Positions 6,876 to 14,450 of a stretch of 15,143 nucleotides of DNA are shown one piece after another. The notes beneath the pieces are model-generated. The model did no database searches and was not told where the DNA came from. It saw only the letters and a list, made by a program, of their open reading frames with translations. A program made the position numbers and the translations under genes. The stretch comes from Microcaldota archaeon. Its GTDB lineage: Archaea; Micrarchaeota; Micrarchaeia; Anstonellales; Anstonellaceae. The stretch is from assembly GCA_026396335.1 (NCBI GenBank), contig JAPLWZ010000149.1, positions 1-15,143 on the forward strand, given 5' to 3'. How positions within the stretch are numbered: the stretch's first letter is position 1; each line of letters begins with the position of its first letter.

Positions 6876-8039
6876 ATGGAAAAGAAACAGGGCGGATACG
6901 GGAACATGCTTGGCGCAATAGCCGCAAAACTAGCGTTCCGCCCCCTCACGTACGGCTACTCAAACGCGCGAGTGCGCGCCATGAGGCCGCACCTTCTTTC
7001 CAGGCGCCAGGCAGAAGACATGCTCAAGGTGAAAACAAACGCAGCAGTAGCAGAGTATCTTTCCCGCACCGGCTACAGGGACGACTTTACTGGCATGGGC
7101 GCAAAAGTGACTGATGAGGAGCGCGTAGAAATAGCAGTCAGCAAGAACTTCGCGCGCACAGCACAGAAACTTCTGCGCATCACCCCCAAGGCAAGCCAGA
7201 GTGCGCTCTTCGCATTCCTCGGCAGGTACGACATACTCAACATAAAGACAATACTTCTCGCAAAGAAGCTCGGCAAGCACAAGCAGGAGACCGAGCATCT
7301 TCTCATTCCAGCAGGCTCGCTCTCAATGCAGGAACTCGAGGAAATGATTTCAGCAAAATCGGCAGACGAGCTTTACGATGCAATCCACAGGAGCGCATTC
7401 GGCGGAAAGTTCCTCGCATCTGACTCGATAAAACACATACCAAAAGCAGAACTCAAAGCGCTCCTGCAAAAGCCCGAGGAAGGCAAACTGGATATGCTCC
7501 TCTCGGCGCTTGACTCATATTACTACGAAGTCGCAGCATCAGCAGTTTCCGGCGGTGAAAAGGACCTCTCAATAATACTTGACCTCATCCGTTCTGAAGC
7601 AGACGCGAAAAATGTGATTACTGCAATGCGCTTGAAGAAAAGCGGCGCTGACAAGCACACGATAATCAAAAGCATGGTAACGGGCGGCAATTTCACCGAG
7701 CAGCAAATCGGAAAAATGGCTAGTGCAAAAGGCGTGCCGGAAATTGCCACACTCGCAAGCTCATTTTTCATTTCCGCAACAGGCAAGGGTGAATTCGCAG
7801 CCGCGGAGGCGCAGTTCAAAAAGGACGGCTCTCTCTCGCACTTCGAAGTGGTATTTGAGCACTCGCTTGCGCGCCGCTCGCTCCACGCGCTTAGGCGCAG
7901 CATGATGTCTCTTGGCGCGATAATCGGCTTCCTATTCCTAAAGGAAGAGGAAATGAACAACATCCGCAAAATCGTGCGCGGAAAAGCGCTCGGTCTTCCC
8001 ATGGAAAGAACGGCGGAAATGCTAGTATTGGTAGGATAG
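6876..8039 (+). CDS. atpC: A-type ATP synthase subunit C (central-stalk adaptor)
   Basis: 387 residues, helical throughout. Subunit C (eukaryotic V-ATPase d homologue) is the funnel that sits on the c-ring and holds the DF shaft. Recognisable pieces are the opening YGYSNARVRAMRPHLL, the FLGRYDILNIKTILLAKKLG segment and the later IRSEADAKNVITAMRLKK segment. The last two are the repeated 'yD..Nik..l' helix pairs of the family. The protein is a little longer than typical (~350-390). The start is ATG 6876 with GAGGGT at 6864-6869, in preference to the in-frame TTG at 6870. The C-terminus is complete and the F gene starts 10 bases after the stop. No internal break is seen, unlike its partners F and D. 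Confidence 0.9.
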   Translation: MEKKQGGYGNMLGAIAAKLAFRPLTYGYSNARVRAMRPHLLSRRQAEDMLKVKTNAAVAEYLSRTGYRDDFTGMGAKVTDEERVEIAVSKNFARTAQKLLRITPKASQSALFAFLGRYDILNIKTILLAKKLGKHKQETEHLLIPAGSLSMQELEEMISAKSADELYDAIHRSAFGGKFLASDSIKHIPKAELKALLQKPEEGKLDMLLSALDSYYYEVAASAVSGGEKDLSIILDLIRSEADAKNVITAMRLKKSGADKHTIIKSMVTGGNFTEQQIGKMASAKGVPEIATLASSFFISATGKGEFAAAEAQFKKDGSLSHFEVVFEHSLARRSLHALRRSMMSLGAIIGFLFLKEEEMNNIRKIVRGKALGLPMERTAEMLVLVG

Positions 8040-8049
8040 GTTGGTTGCA

Positions 8050-8229
8050 ATGGCAGAAACTCCAAACGTACATCACAAGGAAAAGCTCGCAGTCATTGCC
8101 GACTCGGCCACCTGCACAGGCTTCCCGCGCGCTTGGGCTGGATTTGTCGAAGAAAAAATAGAAACAAATATCATGATTACGAGGTGTGAACATGGGAATA
8201 TTGCACAGGATTTCAGGACCGGTCGTTGA
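8050..8229 (+). pseudogene. atpF: A-type ATP synthase subunit F, N-terminal fragment (broken)
   Basis: Subunit F normally has ~100 residues: a small alpha/beta domain bound to D in the central stalk. Here the N-terminus is good: after a short leader, KLAVIADSATCTGF matches the family's KIAVIGDxDTVTGF strand and turn. From base ~8125 this frame loses similarity and runs to 8229, overlapping the start of atpA and its ribosome site. In the next frame (+1), bases 8126-8161 read RALGLDLSKKK then stop. That looks like the normal F C-terminus and leaves a sensible 30-base gap to atpA. So about 65 central residues appear to be missing, with a frame change at the join. The start ATG 8050 (MAE) resembles the starts of the D gene and the gene at 12148. 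The gene's place between C and A is right for F. Identification is good; whether the lesion is real is open. Confidence 0.72.
8123..8161 (+). pseudogene. atpF: Subunit F, C-terminal remnant in the +1 frame
   Basis: A short frame reading SRALGLDLSKKK and ending at TAG 8159-8161. Subunit F proteins end with a helix of the type 'xxRAIGxDL', so this is probably the true end of atpF separated from its N-terminus by a deletion and frame change near 8125. The match is only about a dozen residues, so it is inferred from similarity plus position. Confidence 0.5.
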
Positions 8230-9922
8230 GGCAAAGGAGATGACTGGCGCGAAAATGAACGACCTTGTCAAAATAGGCGCGCAAGGGCTCACAGGGGAAA
8301 TAATCAAAATAGTCGGCGACACAGCCACCATCCAGGTTTACGAAGAAACATCTGGCTTAAAGCCAGGCGAGCCCGTGGAAACAACCGGCGAGCCCCTTTC
8401 AGTGGAGCTTGCGCCCGGTCTTCTCACCTCAATTTACGACGGCATTCAGCGCCCGCTGAACCTTCTCGTGGAAAAAGGCGGCAATTTCATCACCCGCGGT
8501 CTGTCAGTCAACTCAATTGACCGCGTCAAGAAATGGGACTTTGTGCCGGTGGCAAAGAACGGCGCAAAAGTGAAGATAGGCGATCTTCTCGGAACCGTTC
8601 AGGAAACCGAAGTCATCAACCACAAGATAATGGCGCCGGTTGAAGGCACATTGACAAACCTGCGCGCAGGCAAGTTCACCGTAGTTGAGCCCTACTGCGA
8701 AATAAACGGCAAGCCCGTACAGATGCTGCAACGCTGGTTCGTGAGGAAGAGCAGGCCTGTTGCGGAAAAGTTCGACCCGAACATCCCGTTAATCACAGGG
8801 CAAAGAATCGTGGACATGTTCTTCCCGATTGCAAAGGGCGGCACGGTCTGCATTCCCGGCCCCTTTGGCTCTGGAAAAACAGTCACGCAGCACCAATTCG
8901 CAAAATGGTCTGACACGCAAATCGTGGTTTACGTGGGCTGCGGCGAGCGCGGCAATGAAATGACAGAGGTGCTGACAGAATTCCCGCACCTTGAGGACCC
9001 CCACACAAAAAAACCGCTCATGATGAGGACAGTGCTCATAGCAAACACCTCGAACATGCCAGTGGCGGCGCGTGAAGCATCAATTTACACTGCAGTCACA
9101 ATTGCGGAATACTACCGTGACATGGGCTACGATGTTGCACTAATGGCAGACTCCACTTCTCGCTGGGCAGAGGCAATGCGTGAAATCGGCGGCAGGCTGG
9201 AAGAGATGCCTGGCGAAGAAGGCTATCCGGCTTATTTGGGACGCCGTCTCGCAGAATTCTACGAACGAGCAGGCAGAGTGCAATGCTTAGGCAGCGACAA
9301 CCGCACAGGCTCAGTCACAATCATAGGCGCGGTATCCCCGCCAGGCGGCGATATTAACGAGCCGGTATCGCAAAACACACTGCGCGTGACAAAAGTGTTC
9401 CTGGCACTCGACGCATCGCTCGCACAGCGCAGGCACTTCCCGGCATTCAACTGGCTGCGCTCGTACTCACTCTACACTGACTCGCTTGACGCCTACTACA
9501 CCAACAGCATCTCTTCAGACTGGGTGGAAATCCGCAAAGAGGCAATGGCTCTCTTGCAAAAAGAATCTGAACTGCAAGAAATCGTACAACTGGTAGGCCC
9601 AGACGCACTGCCTGAAAAGGAACAGGCAATTCTTCTCTGCACGAAAATGATAAGGGAAGACTACCTGCAGCAGTCGGCTTTCCACGAGGTGGACACCTAC
9701 TCCTCAATGAGGAAGGAATATCTCCTCTTGAAGAACATCATGCGCTTCTACCACCGCGCAATAGCGGCAGTGGATCTCGGAATACAGCTCAAGAAAATAA
9801 CGGACATGCCCATACGCGAGCGCATCGCGCGCTCCAAGGAAATTCCCGAGGAGAAAATAAAGGAAATCGAATTCATGGGCAACGAAGTGGACCGCGCATT
9901 TGACGCGCTTGGAAAGCAGTAA
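8192..9922 (+). CDS. atpA: A-type ATP synthase catalytic subunit A
   Basis: 576 residues, normal for an intein-free archaeal A subunit. It opens with the beta-barrel [12 protein letters not shown]. The 'non-homologous' insert that distinguishes A from F-type beta lies around residues 110-190. The P-loop GPFGSGKT is at G223-T230 and has the A-type Phe after GP. Downstream are [11 protein letters not shown] (catalytic Glu region), [14 protein letters not shown] (Walker B and switch) and [17 protein letters not shown]. The C-terminal helical bundle is complete. It hydrolyses or makes ATP at the A-B interfaces. ATG 8192 is chosen over the in-frame GTG 8186 because GAGGTG (8181-8186) is an ideal ribosome site six bases upstream, the same arrangement as atpK. 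Intact, unlike the F gene before it. Confidence 0.97.
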   Translation: MGILHRISGPVVEAKEMTGAKMNDLVKIGAQGLTGEIIKIVGDTATIQVYEETSGLKPGEPVETTGEPLSVELAPGLLTSIYDGIQRPLNLLVEKGGNFITRGLSVNSIDRVKKWDFVPVAKNGAKVKIGDLLGTVQETEVINHKIMAPVEGTLTNLRAGKFTVVEPYCEINGKPVQMLQRWFVRKSRPVAEKFDPNIPLITGQRIVDMFFPIAKGGTVCIPGPFGSGKTVTQHQFAKWSDTQIVVYVGCGERGNEMTEVLTEFPHLEDPHTKKPLMMRTVLIANTSNMPVAAREASIYTAVTIAEYYRDMGYDVALMADSTSRWAEAMREIGGRLEEMPGEEGYPAYLGRRLAEFYERAGRVQCLGSDNRTGSVTIIGAVSPPGGDINEPVSQNTLRVTKVFLALDASLAQRRHFPAFNWLRSYSLYTDSLDAYYTNSISSDWVEIRKEAMALLQKESELQEIVQLVGPDALPEKEQAILLCTKMIREDYLQQSAFHEVDTYSSMRKEYLLLKNIMRFYHRAIAAVDLGIQLKKITDMPIRERIARSKEIPEEKIKEIEFMGNEVDRAFDALGKQ

Positions 9923-9954
9923 AAAAATCAATGATATTTGAACAGGTGGTTTGG

Positions 9955-11346
9955 ATGAAGGAATACAAAACAGTCACGCAAATCGCAGGGCCCCTTGTCT
10001 TTGTGGAGGGAGTGTCCGACATTGCGTACGGCGAAATCGTAGAGATAACGCTGCCTTCCGGCGAAAGGAAAAAAGGGCAGGTGCTCGACACGCAGCGTGG
10101 CATTGCAATCATCCAGGTATTCGGCACCACCGCAGGCATCAACGTGTCCGAAACATCTGTGAAATTCCTCGGTGAAACAATGCAGCTTGGCGTTTCAACC
10201 GAAATGCTGGGACGCGTATTCAACGGACTCGGCGAGCCGCGCGACAAGGGCCCCTCAATTATTCCTGAAAAGCGCCTTGACATCAACGGCGCGCCCATCA
10301 ACCCCTACGCACGCGCAGAGCCGCGTGACTTCATCCAGACTGGTATCTCCACAATCGACGGCCTGAACACGCTTGTCCGCGGGCAGAAACTCCCCATTTT
10401 CTCAGCATCCGGCCTGCCGCACAACCAGCTCGCAGTACAAATTGCGCGCCAGGCAAAAGTGGCGGCAAAGGCAGGCGCAAAAGAAGAAAACTTCGCCGTG
10501 GTATTCGCAGCTGTGGGCATCACGAACGAAGAGGCGCTCTTCTTCATCCGCGACTTTGAAAAAACCGGAGCTCTCGAGCGCGCAGTGCTTTTCCTGAATC
10601 TGGCAGACGACCCTTCAGTTGAGCGCATCATCACTCCGCGTCTCGCGCTAACAACAGCAGAGTACCTAGCATATGAAAAGGACATGCACGTGCTTGTCAT
10701 CATCACAGACATGACAAACTACTGTGAAGCGCTCCGTGAAATCGCTTCAGCCCGCGAAGAAGTGCCCGGCAGGCGCGGTTATCCCGGCTACATGTACACT
10801 GACCTTTCAACAATCTATGAGCGCGCAGGCAGAATCAAGGGAAAGAATGGCACAGTGACGCAAATCGGCATTCTCACCATGCCTGGTGACGATATCACGC
10901 ACCCGATTGCAGACCTGACCGGTTACATTACAGAAGGGCAAATCGTTCTCGGGCGCGACCTTCACAGGAAAAACATTTACCCGCCAGTGGACGTTCTTCC
11001 CTGCCTCTCCCGTTTGATGAACCTGGGAATAGGCAAGGACCGCACGCGCGAAGACCACAGAGGAGTGGTGGACCAGCTTTACGCAGGCTATGCAACAGGC
11101 AGGGACCTCCGCTCGCTTGCGGCAGTCGTAGGCGAAGAGGCTCTCTCAGCAACAGACAAGCTCTACCTGAAGTTCGCGGACGTATTTGAAGAGCGCTTCA
11201 TCAAGCAGGGGCACCACGAGGACAGGTCAATCGAGCAAACACTCGAGCTTGGCTGGGAACTCCTCTCAATGTTCCCCGAGAGCGAACTCAAGAGGCTCAA
11301 GAAAGAATTCATCGAGAAATACGGGAAGAAATACAGGAAGAACTAG
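9955..11346 (+). CDS. atpB: A-type ATP synthase regulatory/non-catalytic subunit B
   Basis: 463 residues, standard length. It begins [17 protein letters not shown]. In place of a Walker A P-loop it has the B-type sequence around [12 protein letters not shown], so it binds nucleotide without catalysis. [31 protein letters not shown] and the [19 protein letters not shown] block follow. The C-terminal helices are complete to the stop at 11346. It alternates with A in the A3B3 head. The frame is open from an ATG at 9931, but ATG 9955 is chosen: AGGTGGT (9944-9950) is at ribosome-site spacing and family proteins start MKEYKT. Asn codons are AAC in 12 of 14 cases, a useful reference for the host's preferred usage. 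Confidence 0.97.
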   Translation: MKEYKTVTQIAGPLVFVEGVSDIAYGEIVEITLPSGERKKGQVLDTQRGIAIIQVFGTTAGINVSETSVKFLGETMQLGVSTEMLGRVFNGLGEPRDKGPSIIPEKRLDINGAPINPYARAEPRDFIQTGISTIDGLNTLVRGQKLPIFSASGLPHNQLAVQIARQAKVAAKAGAKEENFAVVFAAVGITNEEALFFIRDFEKTGALERAVLFLNLADDPSVERIITPRLALTTAEYLAYEKDMHVLVIITDMTNYCEALREIASAREEVPGRRGYPGYMYTDLSTIYERAGRIKGKNGTVTQIGILTMPGDDITHPIADLTGYITEGQIVLGRDLHRKNIYPPVDVLPCLSRLMNLGIGKDRTREDHRGVVDQLYAGYATGRDLRSLAAVVGEEALSATDKLYLKFADVFEERFIKQGHHEDRSIEQTLELGWELLSMFPESELKRLKKEFIEKYGKKYRKN

Positions 11347-11355
11347 GGAATTTTC

Positions 11356-11520
11356 ATGGCAGAACAACCAAACCCAACGCGCATGGAGCTTCTGAAGGCC
11401 AAGACCCGAGTCAAACTGGCGAAGAACGGGCACAAGCTCCTGAAGCAGAAGCGCTCTCACGCGTGGCTACTCGGTGGTCGGCACATCCGCAAAAATAGAC
11501 GAAGTGGCAGAGGCATTTGA
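11356..11520 (+). pseudogene. atpD: A-type ATP synthase subunit D, N-terminal fragment (broken)
   Basis: Subunit D (~200-215 residues) is the coiled-coil rotor shaft inside the A3B3 head. This frame gives its N-terminal helix: [27 protein letters not shown] matches the family's 'PTRxxLxxLKxxLxxAxxGhxLLKxKR'. It stands in the expected place, 9 bases after atpB. At about base 11455 the frame departs from D sequence and reaches a stop at 11518-11520 after unrelated basic residues. The rest of D continues in the next frame from about 11462. The ATG at 11356 (MAE) is a clear start. Confidence 0.82.
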
Positions 11521-11758
11521 AAAGGCAACTGACTTGGTATTCAAGCTCTCGCAGACGGAAAATGCAATCCGCAGGCTCATCCTTGAAATAGAAAAGACAA
11601 AGCGCAGAGTAAACTCACTTGAGTTCGTGATGATCCCGCGCCTGCAGTCGCAGGTAAAGATAATTGCATTCCGCCTTGATGAAATGGAACGCGACTCGTT
11701 TGTCATGCTGAAAACAATCAAGCGCAAGCTCGAGCGCAACGAAGAAGAAGCGGCATAA
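11444..11758 (+). pseudogene. atpD: A-type ATP synthase subunit D, C-terminal fragment
   Basis: Frame +1 relative to the N-terminal part, open from 11444. A GTG at 11474 could serve as a start, but no ribosome site is obvious. From 11462 it reads [19 protein letters not shown]. It continues with the strongly conserved C-terminal helix of D: EIEKTKRRVNSLEF, then MIPRL, then RLDEMERDSF and LKTIK. The N-terminal piece plus this piece gives only ~134 residues, so about 70-80 residues from the middle (hairpin turn and part of the coiled coil that holds F) are missing, and the frame shifts at the join. A simple +1 frameshift would restore the frame but not the missing middle. Confidence 0.82.
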
Positions 11759-11768
11759 AGGCGGACCT

Positions 11769-12140
11769 ATGCCCAAAAAAAAGCAAAACCCCCAGACACC
11801 GATTTACTTAGTTTACGACTTTGAAGAGCTCTGCGGGGTCTTTTCCACTCTCCCCCTAGCGCGCGAGGCAGCGGAGGAGCATCTTGCACTTGTCAAAAAC
11901 TACACAGTAAAGAAGGCAAAGCAGATGAAATTCGGGGATGTGACATTCGAAGTTTACCGGGATGACGGCGAGCGCAGGTGGCTTTACGCAATGGTGGCAA
12001 AGACAAAGCACAACAACGCGGACCTTCACAGGCGAAAAGTAGTCATCTACCAGTACAACATGGACCAGTACTATTCAATGATGAAGCGGTTCATTGACAA
12101 CGGCGGCAACGGCAAATTAATAAGCGATGGAAGGAAATAG
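11769..12140 (+). CDS. Conserved-looking hypothetical protein downstream of ATP synthase
   Basis: 123 residues, not recognised. After a basic tail (PKKKQ) it looks like a small alpha/beta protein. It has a strand PIYLVYDFEEL, a helix around LAREAAEEHLALV, a strand pair FGDVTFEVYRDDGERRWLYAMVA, then YNMDQYYSMMKRFI near the end. No signal peptide, membrane segment, cysteine motif or catalytic signature is visible. It does not resemble the missing middle of F or D. It starts 10 bases after the D stop and runs into the next gene, so it is probably co-transcribed with the ATP synthase. Whether it has anything to do with that enzyme is unknown. Confidence 0.65.
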   Translation: MPKKKQNPQTPIYLVYDFEELCGVFSTLPLAREAAEEHLALVKNYTVKKAKQMKFGDVTFEVYRDDGERRWLYAMVAKTKHNNADLHRRKVVIYQYNMDQYYSMMKRFIDNGGNGKLISDGRK

Positions 12141-12147
12141 TGTTTCC

Positions 12148-12675
12148 ATGGCAGAAAAGAAGAATCCGGTGCAAGTACAGGGAGAATGGGTTCACCCGGA
12201 TCAGCAGAAGCAGGGATGGGGCTGGCGCATGTGGCTTTGGCCCATCGGCTTGCTCGGGCCCCTGATTGGCAGCATAATCTCAATAGTAATACTCATCGCC
12301 ATACTCTGGGGCTTGAAATTCGTAAACGTAATGCTGCAATCCGGGTTCATCACGCAGATAATCTCATCAGTGGACGCGAACATTTCACTCTTCTTCATGT
12401 TTTTCCTCTTCACATCCTACGCGAAATTCTTCATGATGCGCTCACGCGCAGCATATATGCTCCTGCATCCGTTGAGCGAGGCAGCAGCCACCCTTTTCAC
12501 CGCGTGGATACTTGGCTGGTTACTGAGTTACACTGGCGAAGTGACAAATGTTTCGCTCGTATCATACGCAGGAGGACTAATCAGCGCCAATCTTCTCCCC
12601 ATTTTCTTATTCGTGCTTGTGCTTGGCTATGTATCTGTGGCAATGCACAGGAATGACAGAAGATTCCCGCAGTAA
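12148..12675 (+). CDS. Four-helix integral membrane protein, unknown function
   Basis: 175 residues. A polar, Trp-rich N-terminus precedes about four hydrophobic stretches: residues ~28-60, ~78-96, ~112-134 and ~140-168. It ends in a short basic tail (MHRNDRRFP). No family motif is recognised, and no conserved charged residues within the membrane suggest transport. ATG 12148 is preferred to the in-frame ATG 12127: it gives an MAE start like the F and D genes, has a GGAAGGAAA stretch upstream, and leaves only a 7-base gap after the previous stop. The gene is the last of the plus-strand operon and converges on the minus-strand gene ending at 12709, with 33 bases between. Confidence 0.7.
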   Translation: MAEKKNPVQVQGEWVHPDQQKQGWGWRMWLWPIGLLGPLIGSIISIVILIAILWGLKFVNVMLQSGFITQIISSVDANISLFFMFFLFTSYAKFFMMRSRAAYMLLHPLSEAAATLFTAWILGWLLSYTGEVTNVSLVSYAGGLISANLLPIFLFVLVLGYVSVAMHRNDRRFPQ

Positions 12676-12708
12676 TGTAATGCATTAGGCTAACGGCGCA
12701 GGTGGTGC

Positions 12709-13305
12709 CTAAGCCGGTGCTGCTGCAGCGCCCTTTCTCTTTCTCATCAGGTAGAACCCGTAGAATTGCATTGCTATTGCCACAACTGCAAGCGCGAGAA
12801 GTGCAAACTGGAGCGGGCCAAGCGACGAGGCGCTGTTGGTTACCAAAAGAACGTGTGCCAGCACTGACACAAAGCCGATGTAAACCAGCCTCTGCACCAT
12901 CTTCCAAGTCTTCATGCCCATTTTCTGCACTGCAAAATCGCTCGCGGTAAGTGCGGCAAGCAGAAGCACAAACGCAGCAGGCACTGCTACTATATTCGGA
13001 AGGTAGGCGAGCGCTGCAAGAGGCTGCCAGCTGAAATAAATTCCGCTCACAAGAACAATGTGGAAAGCGGCGAAAAAGAAAGCAGCCAATCCCACTGCAC
13101 GGCGCGGCTCAATAAGCGAGGCGTATTTGGAATCAATTACTGCCAAGGGGCCAAGTATAAGCGAAACTGAGAAAAGGAAAAATGCGCTATCGGCCATAAA
13201 ACGGATTACTGCGCGCCCTGCCCCATCCGCAGTAAATGCATAGTTGGCAGCAATGATTGACACTCCCAACAGTATTGCAAGGAATAAAAAGCTATTTTTC
13301 TGCAT
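12709..13305 (-). CDS. Ferric-reductase-like transmembrane protein (MsrQ/YedZ type)
   Basis: 198 residues, about five to six membrane helices. The family pattern is visible: RRAVGLAAFFFAAFHIVL with H82 in one helix, then KTWKMVQRLVYIGFVSVLAH with H151. The helices in this family bind b-type heme and pass electrons across the membrane, for example to methionine sulfoxide reductase MsrP in bacteria. A third histidine is usual 13 residues before the last one (W..LHRLVY), but here that residue is Q138. One heme may be lost or the Gln may replace it. The C-terminal tail is Lys/Arg then Ala-rich. ATG 13305 is chosen over GTG 13314 because GGAGCGTGA (13319-13311 on the minus strand) then serves as the ribosome site. 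It follows the small helical protein by 22 bases. No MsrP-like partner is in the window. Confidence 0.7.
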   Translation of the reverse strand: MQKNSFLFLAILLGVSIIAANYAFTADGAGRAVIRFMADSAFFLFSVSLILGPLAVIDSKYASLIEPRRAVGLAAFFFAAFHIVLVSGIYFSWQPLAALAYLPNIVAVPAAFVLLLAALTASDFAVQKMGMKTWKMVQRLVYIGFVSVLAHVLLVTNSASSLGPLQFALLALAVVAIAMQFYGFYLMRKRKGAAAAPA

Positions 13306-13327
13306 TAAAATCACGCTCCATCAATAG

Positions 13328-13615
13328 TCAATATGGGTTTCCTTTATCCTGCTGGAATTCCGCCTGCTCGTCAGCCCAAGTCTTTCCAGAGCGCGCCGCC
13401 TCCAGCTTGATTTTGCACCGCTTTGCGTCGTCTTTCTTCCCTAATTTTGTAAACAGGTCCGCAGCCTTCTCAAACGCGCCCCCTGCCTCATAAGCGGCAG
13501 CAGTCTCGTTCTTCATCTCCACCTTCAGGTAAATTTCAGCAGCCTTCACGTACAAGAGCTTCCCTTCCAGCCTGCGTGCTTTTGCAACAAGTTCCGCGCG
13601 TTCTGCTTCTTCCAT
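13328..13615 (-). CDS. Small TPR-like helical repeat protein
   Basis: 95 residues, almost wholly helical and charged, with helix pairs of TPR/SNAP-like form: KLLYVKAAEIYLKVE, then ETAAAYEAGGAFEKAADLFTKLG, then KKDDAKRCKIKLEAARSG. The alternating AAxxY/F and G/A pattern is what suggests an alpha-solenoid scaffold. No catalytic residues, membrane helix or signal peptide. Probable role is protein binding. The ATG at 13615 is about 25 bases from the centre of a TTTAAA element, so the mRNA would be leaderless or nearly so. It is probably co-transcribed with the membrane protein that follows it on the minus strand. Confidence 0.68.
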   Translation of the reverse strand: MEEAERAELVAKARRLEGKLLYVKAAEIYLKVEMKNETAAAYEAGGAFEKAADLFTKLGKKDDAKRCKIKLEAARSGKTWADEQAEFQQDKGNPY

Positions 13616-13635
13616 GGTGCAGTAGGGGCATGGCA

Positions 13636-13647
13636 ACTTTAAATTTG
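13636..13647. promoter_or_regulatory. Shared symmetric TATA box, divergent promoters
   Basis: The element around TTTAAA (13638-13643, within ACTTTAAATTTG) reads as a TATA box on both strands. Its centre is about 25.5 bases from the minus-strand ATG at 13615 and about 27.5 from the plus-strand GTG at 13668. Both are the normal archaeal TATA-to-start distance, so both genes could be leaderless from one element. No ribosome site precedes either start, consistent with this. Confidence 0.55.
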
Positions 13648-13667
13648 TTATCCTGCAACTTTTTATC

Positions 13668-14450
13668 GTGGGAAAAAGCCTATTCGCTTCATTTTTCATC
13701 CTCCTCTTGCTGTTGCCATTCGCGTACGCAAAGGAATATTCCATTCCAAACGCGGAAGTGTATTACTCGTTGCAGCACGACGGCTCTGTGCAGGTGCAGG
13801 AGCGCATCACCTACTCGCTTTCAGGCGACTTCCACGAGCTTTACCTGCAAAAGCCAACTGACTTGCAGATACGCGACTCATCAGGCTACTGCGAGGGGCG
13901 CGGCAGCTGCACATTCCGCACGCAGTACAACGAGGGCTACCATGAGCTTGTGCTTGCCGACAATTTTGGCTCAGGCACAGTGACTGTCGTATTCAAGTAC
14001 ACAATTGACGGTGAAATACTCGAGCAGCAGGATTCCGCGCAGTTCTTCTACAAGCTCTGGGGCGACACATGGAGCCAGCCAGTTGGGGAATTGTCTGCAT
14101 ATGTCATAGCGCCGCAGGGCGTTGAAATAGCGGACGGAGCGTATTTCTTCCACTCTCAAAATCAACTCAACGTGCAGCTGGAAGGCAGCCAGCTCATTGC
14201 AATGTCAAGCAACCACCCTGCCAACACCTATCTTGAGGTGAACGTGCTTCTTCCCAAAGAGGCATTCGCCAACCTTCGCCGCGCGCCAAACTACATGACG
14301 CGCCAGCAGATAATGGACGGCGAAAAAAACTATCTTGCCGGGCAGGCATGGCAGCAGCAAATAGGTCTAATGCTGTCCATTCTTGTGCTGCTCCTTCCGG
14401 TGGCAGGCATGGCGGCATTCGCATACATCTACTACCGTCGCCAGCACTGA
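13668..14450 (+). pseudogene. DUF2207-type membrane protein, N-terminal part (interrupted)
   Basis: 260 residues in this frame. A clear signal peptide comes first (KSLFASFFILLLLLPFAYA, cleavage after AYA near residue 20). An extracytoplasmic beta-rich domain follows with features of DUF2207 (DGSVQVQERITYSLSG, later YKLWGDTWSQPVG and TYLEVNVLLPKEAF). Then comes a membrane helix (~residues 233-254) ending YYRRQH and a stop at 14448-14450. DUF2207 proteins normally continue into a cytoplasmic region and further helices. That part exists here in another frame from about 14438, so the gene is broken rather than short. The start is GTG 13668, inferred leaderless. The function of DUF2207 proteins is not established. 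Confidence 0.7.

Noticed and set aside
8192..9922. Intein in the A subunit, as found in some archaea
   Set aside because: The P-loop region is continuous and the protein is of normal intein-free length.
9931..9955. Earlier in-frame start for subunit B
   Set aside because: The extra eight codons include the ribosome site AGGTGGT, and family members begin MKEYKT.
11444..11520. Programmed +1 frameshift in atpD
   Set aside because: Shifting frame restores continuity but not the 70-80 missing central residues, and the two other broken genes show a similar scar.
13616..13636. In-frame upstream extension of the TPR-like protein containing CPYC, a possible zinc knuckle
   Set aside because: Only a TTG at 13636 could start it, and that abuts the TATA element, leaving no room for a transcript start. 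ATG 13615 fits the promoter spacing.
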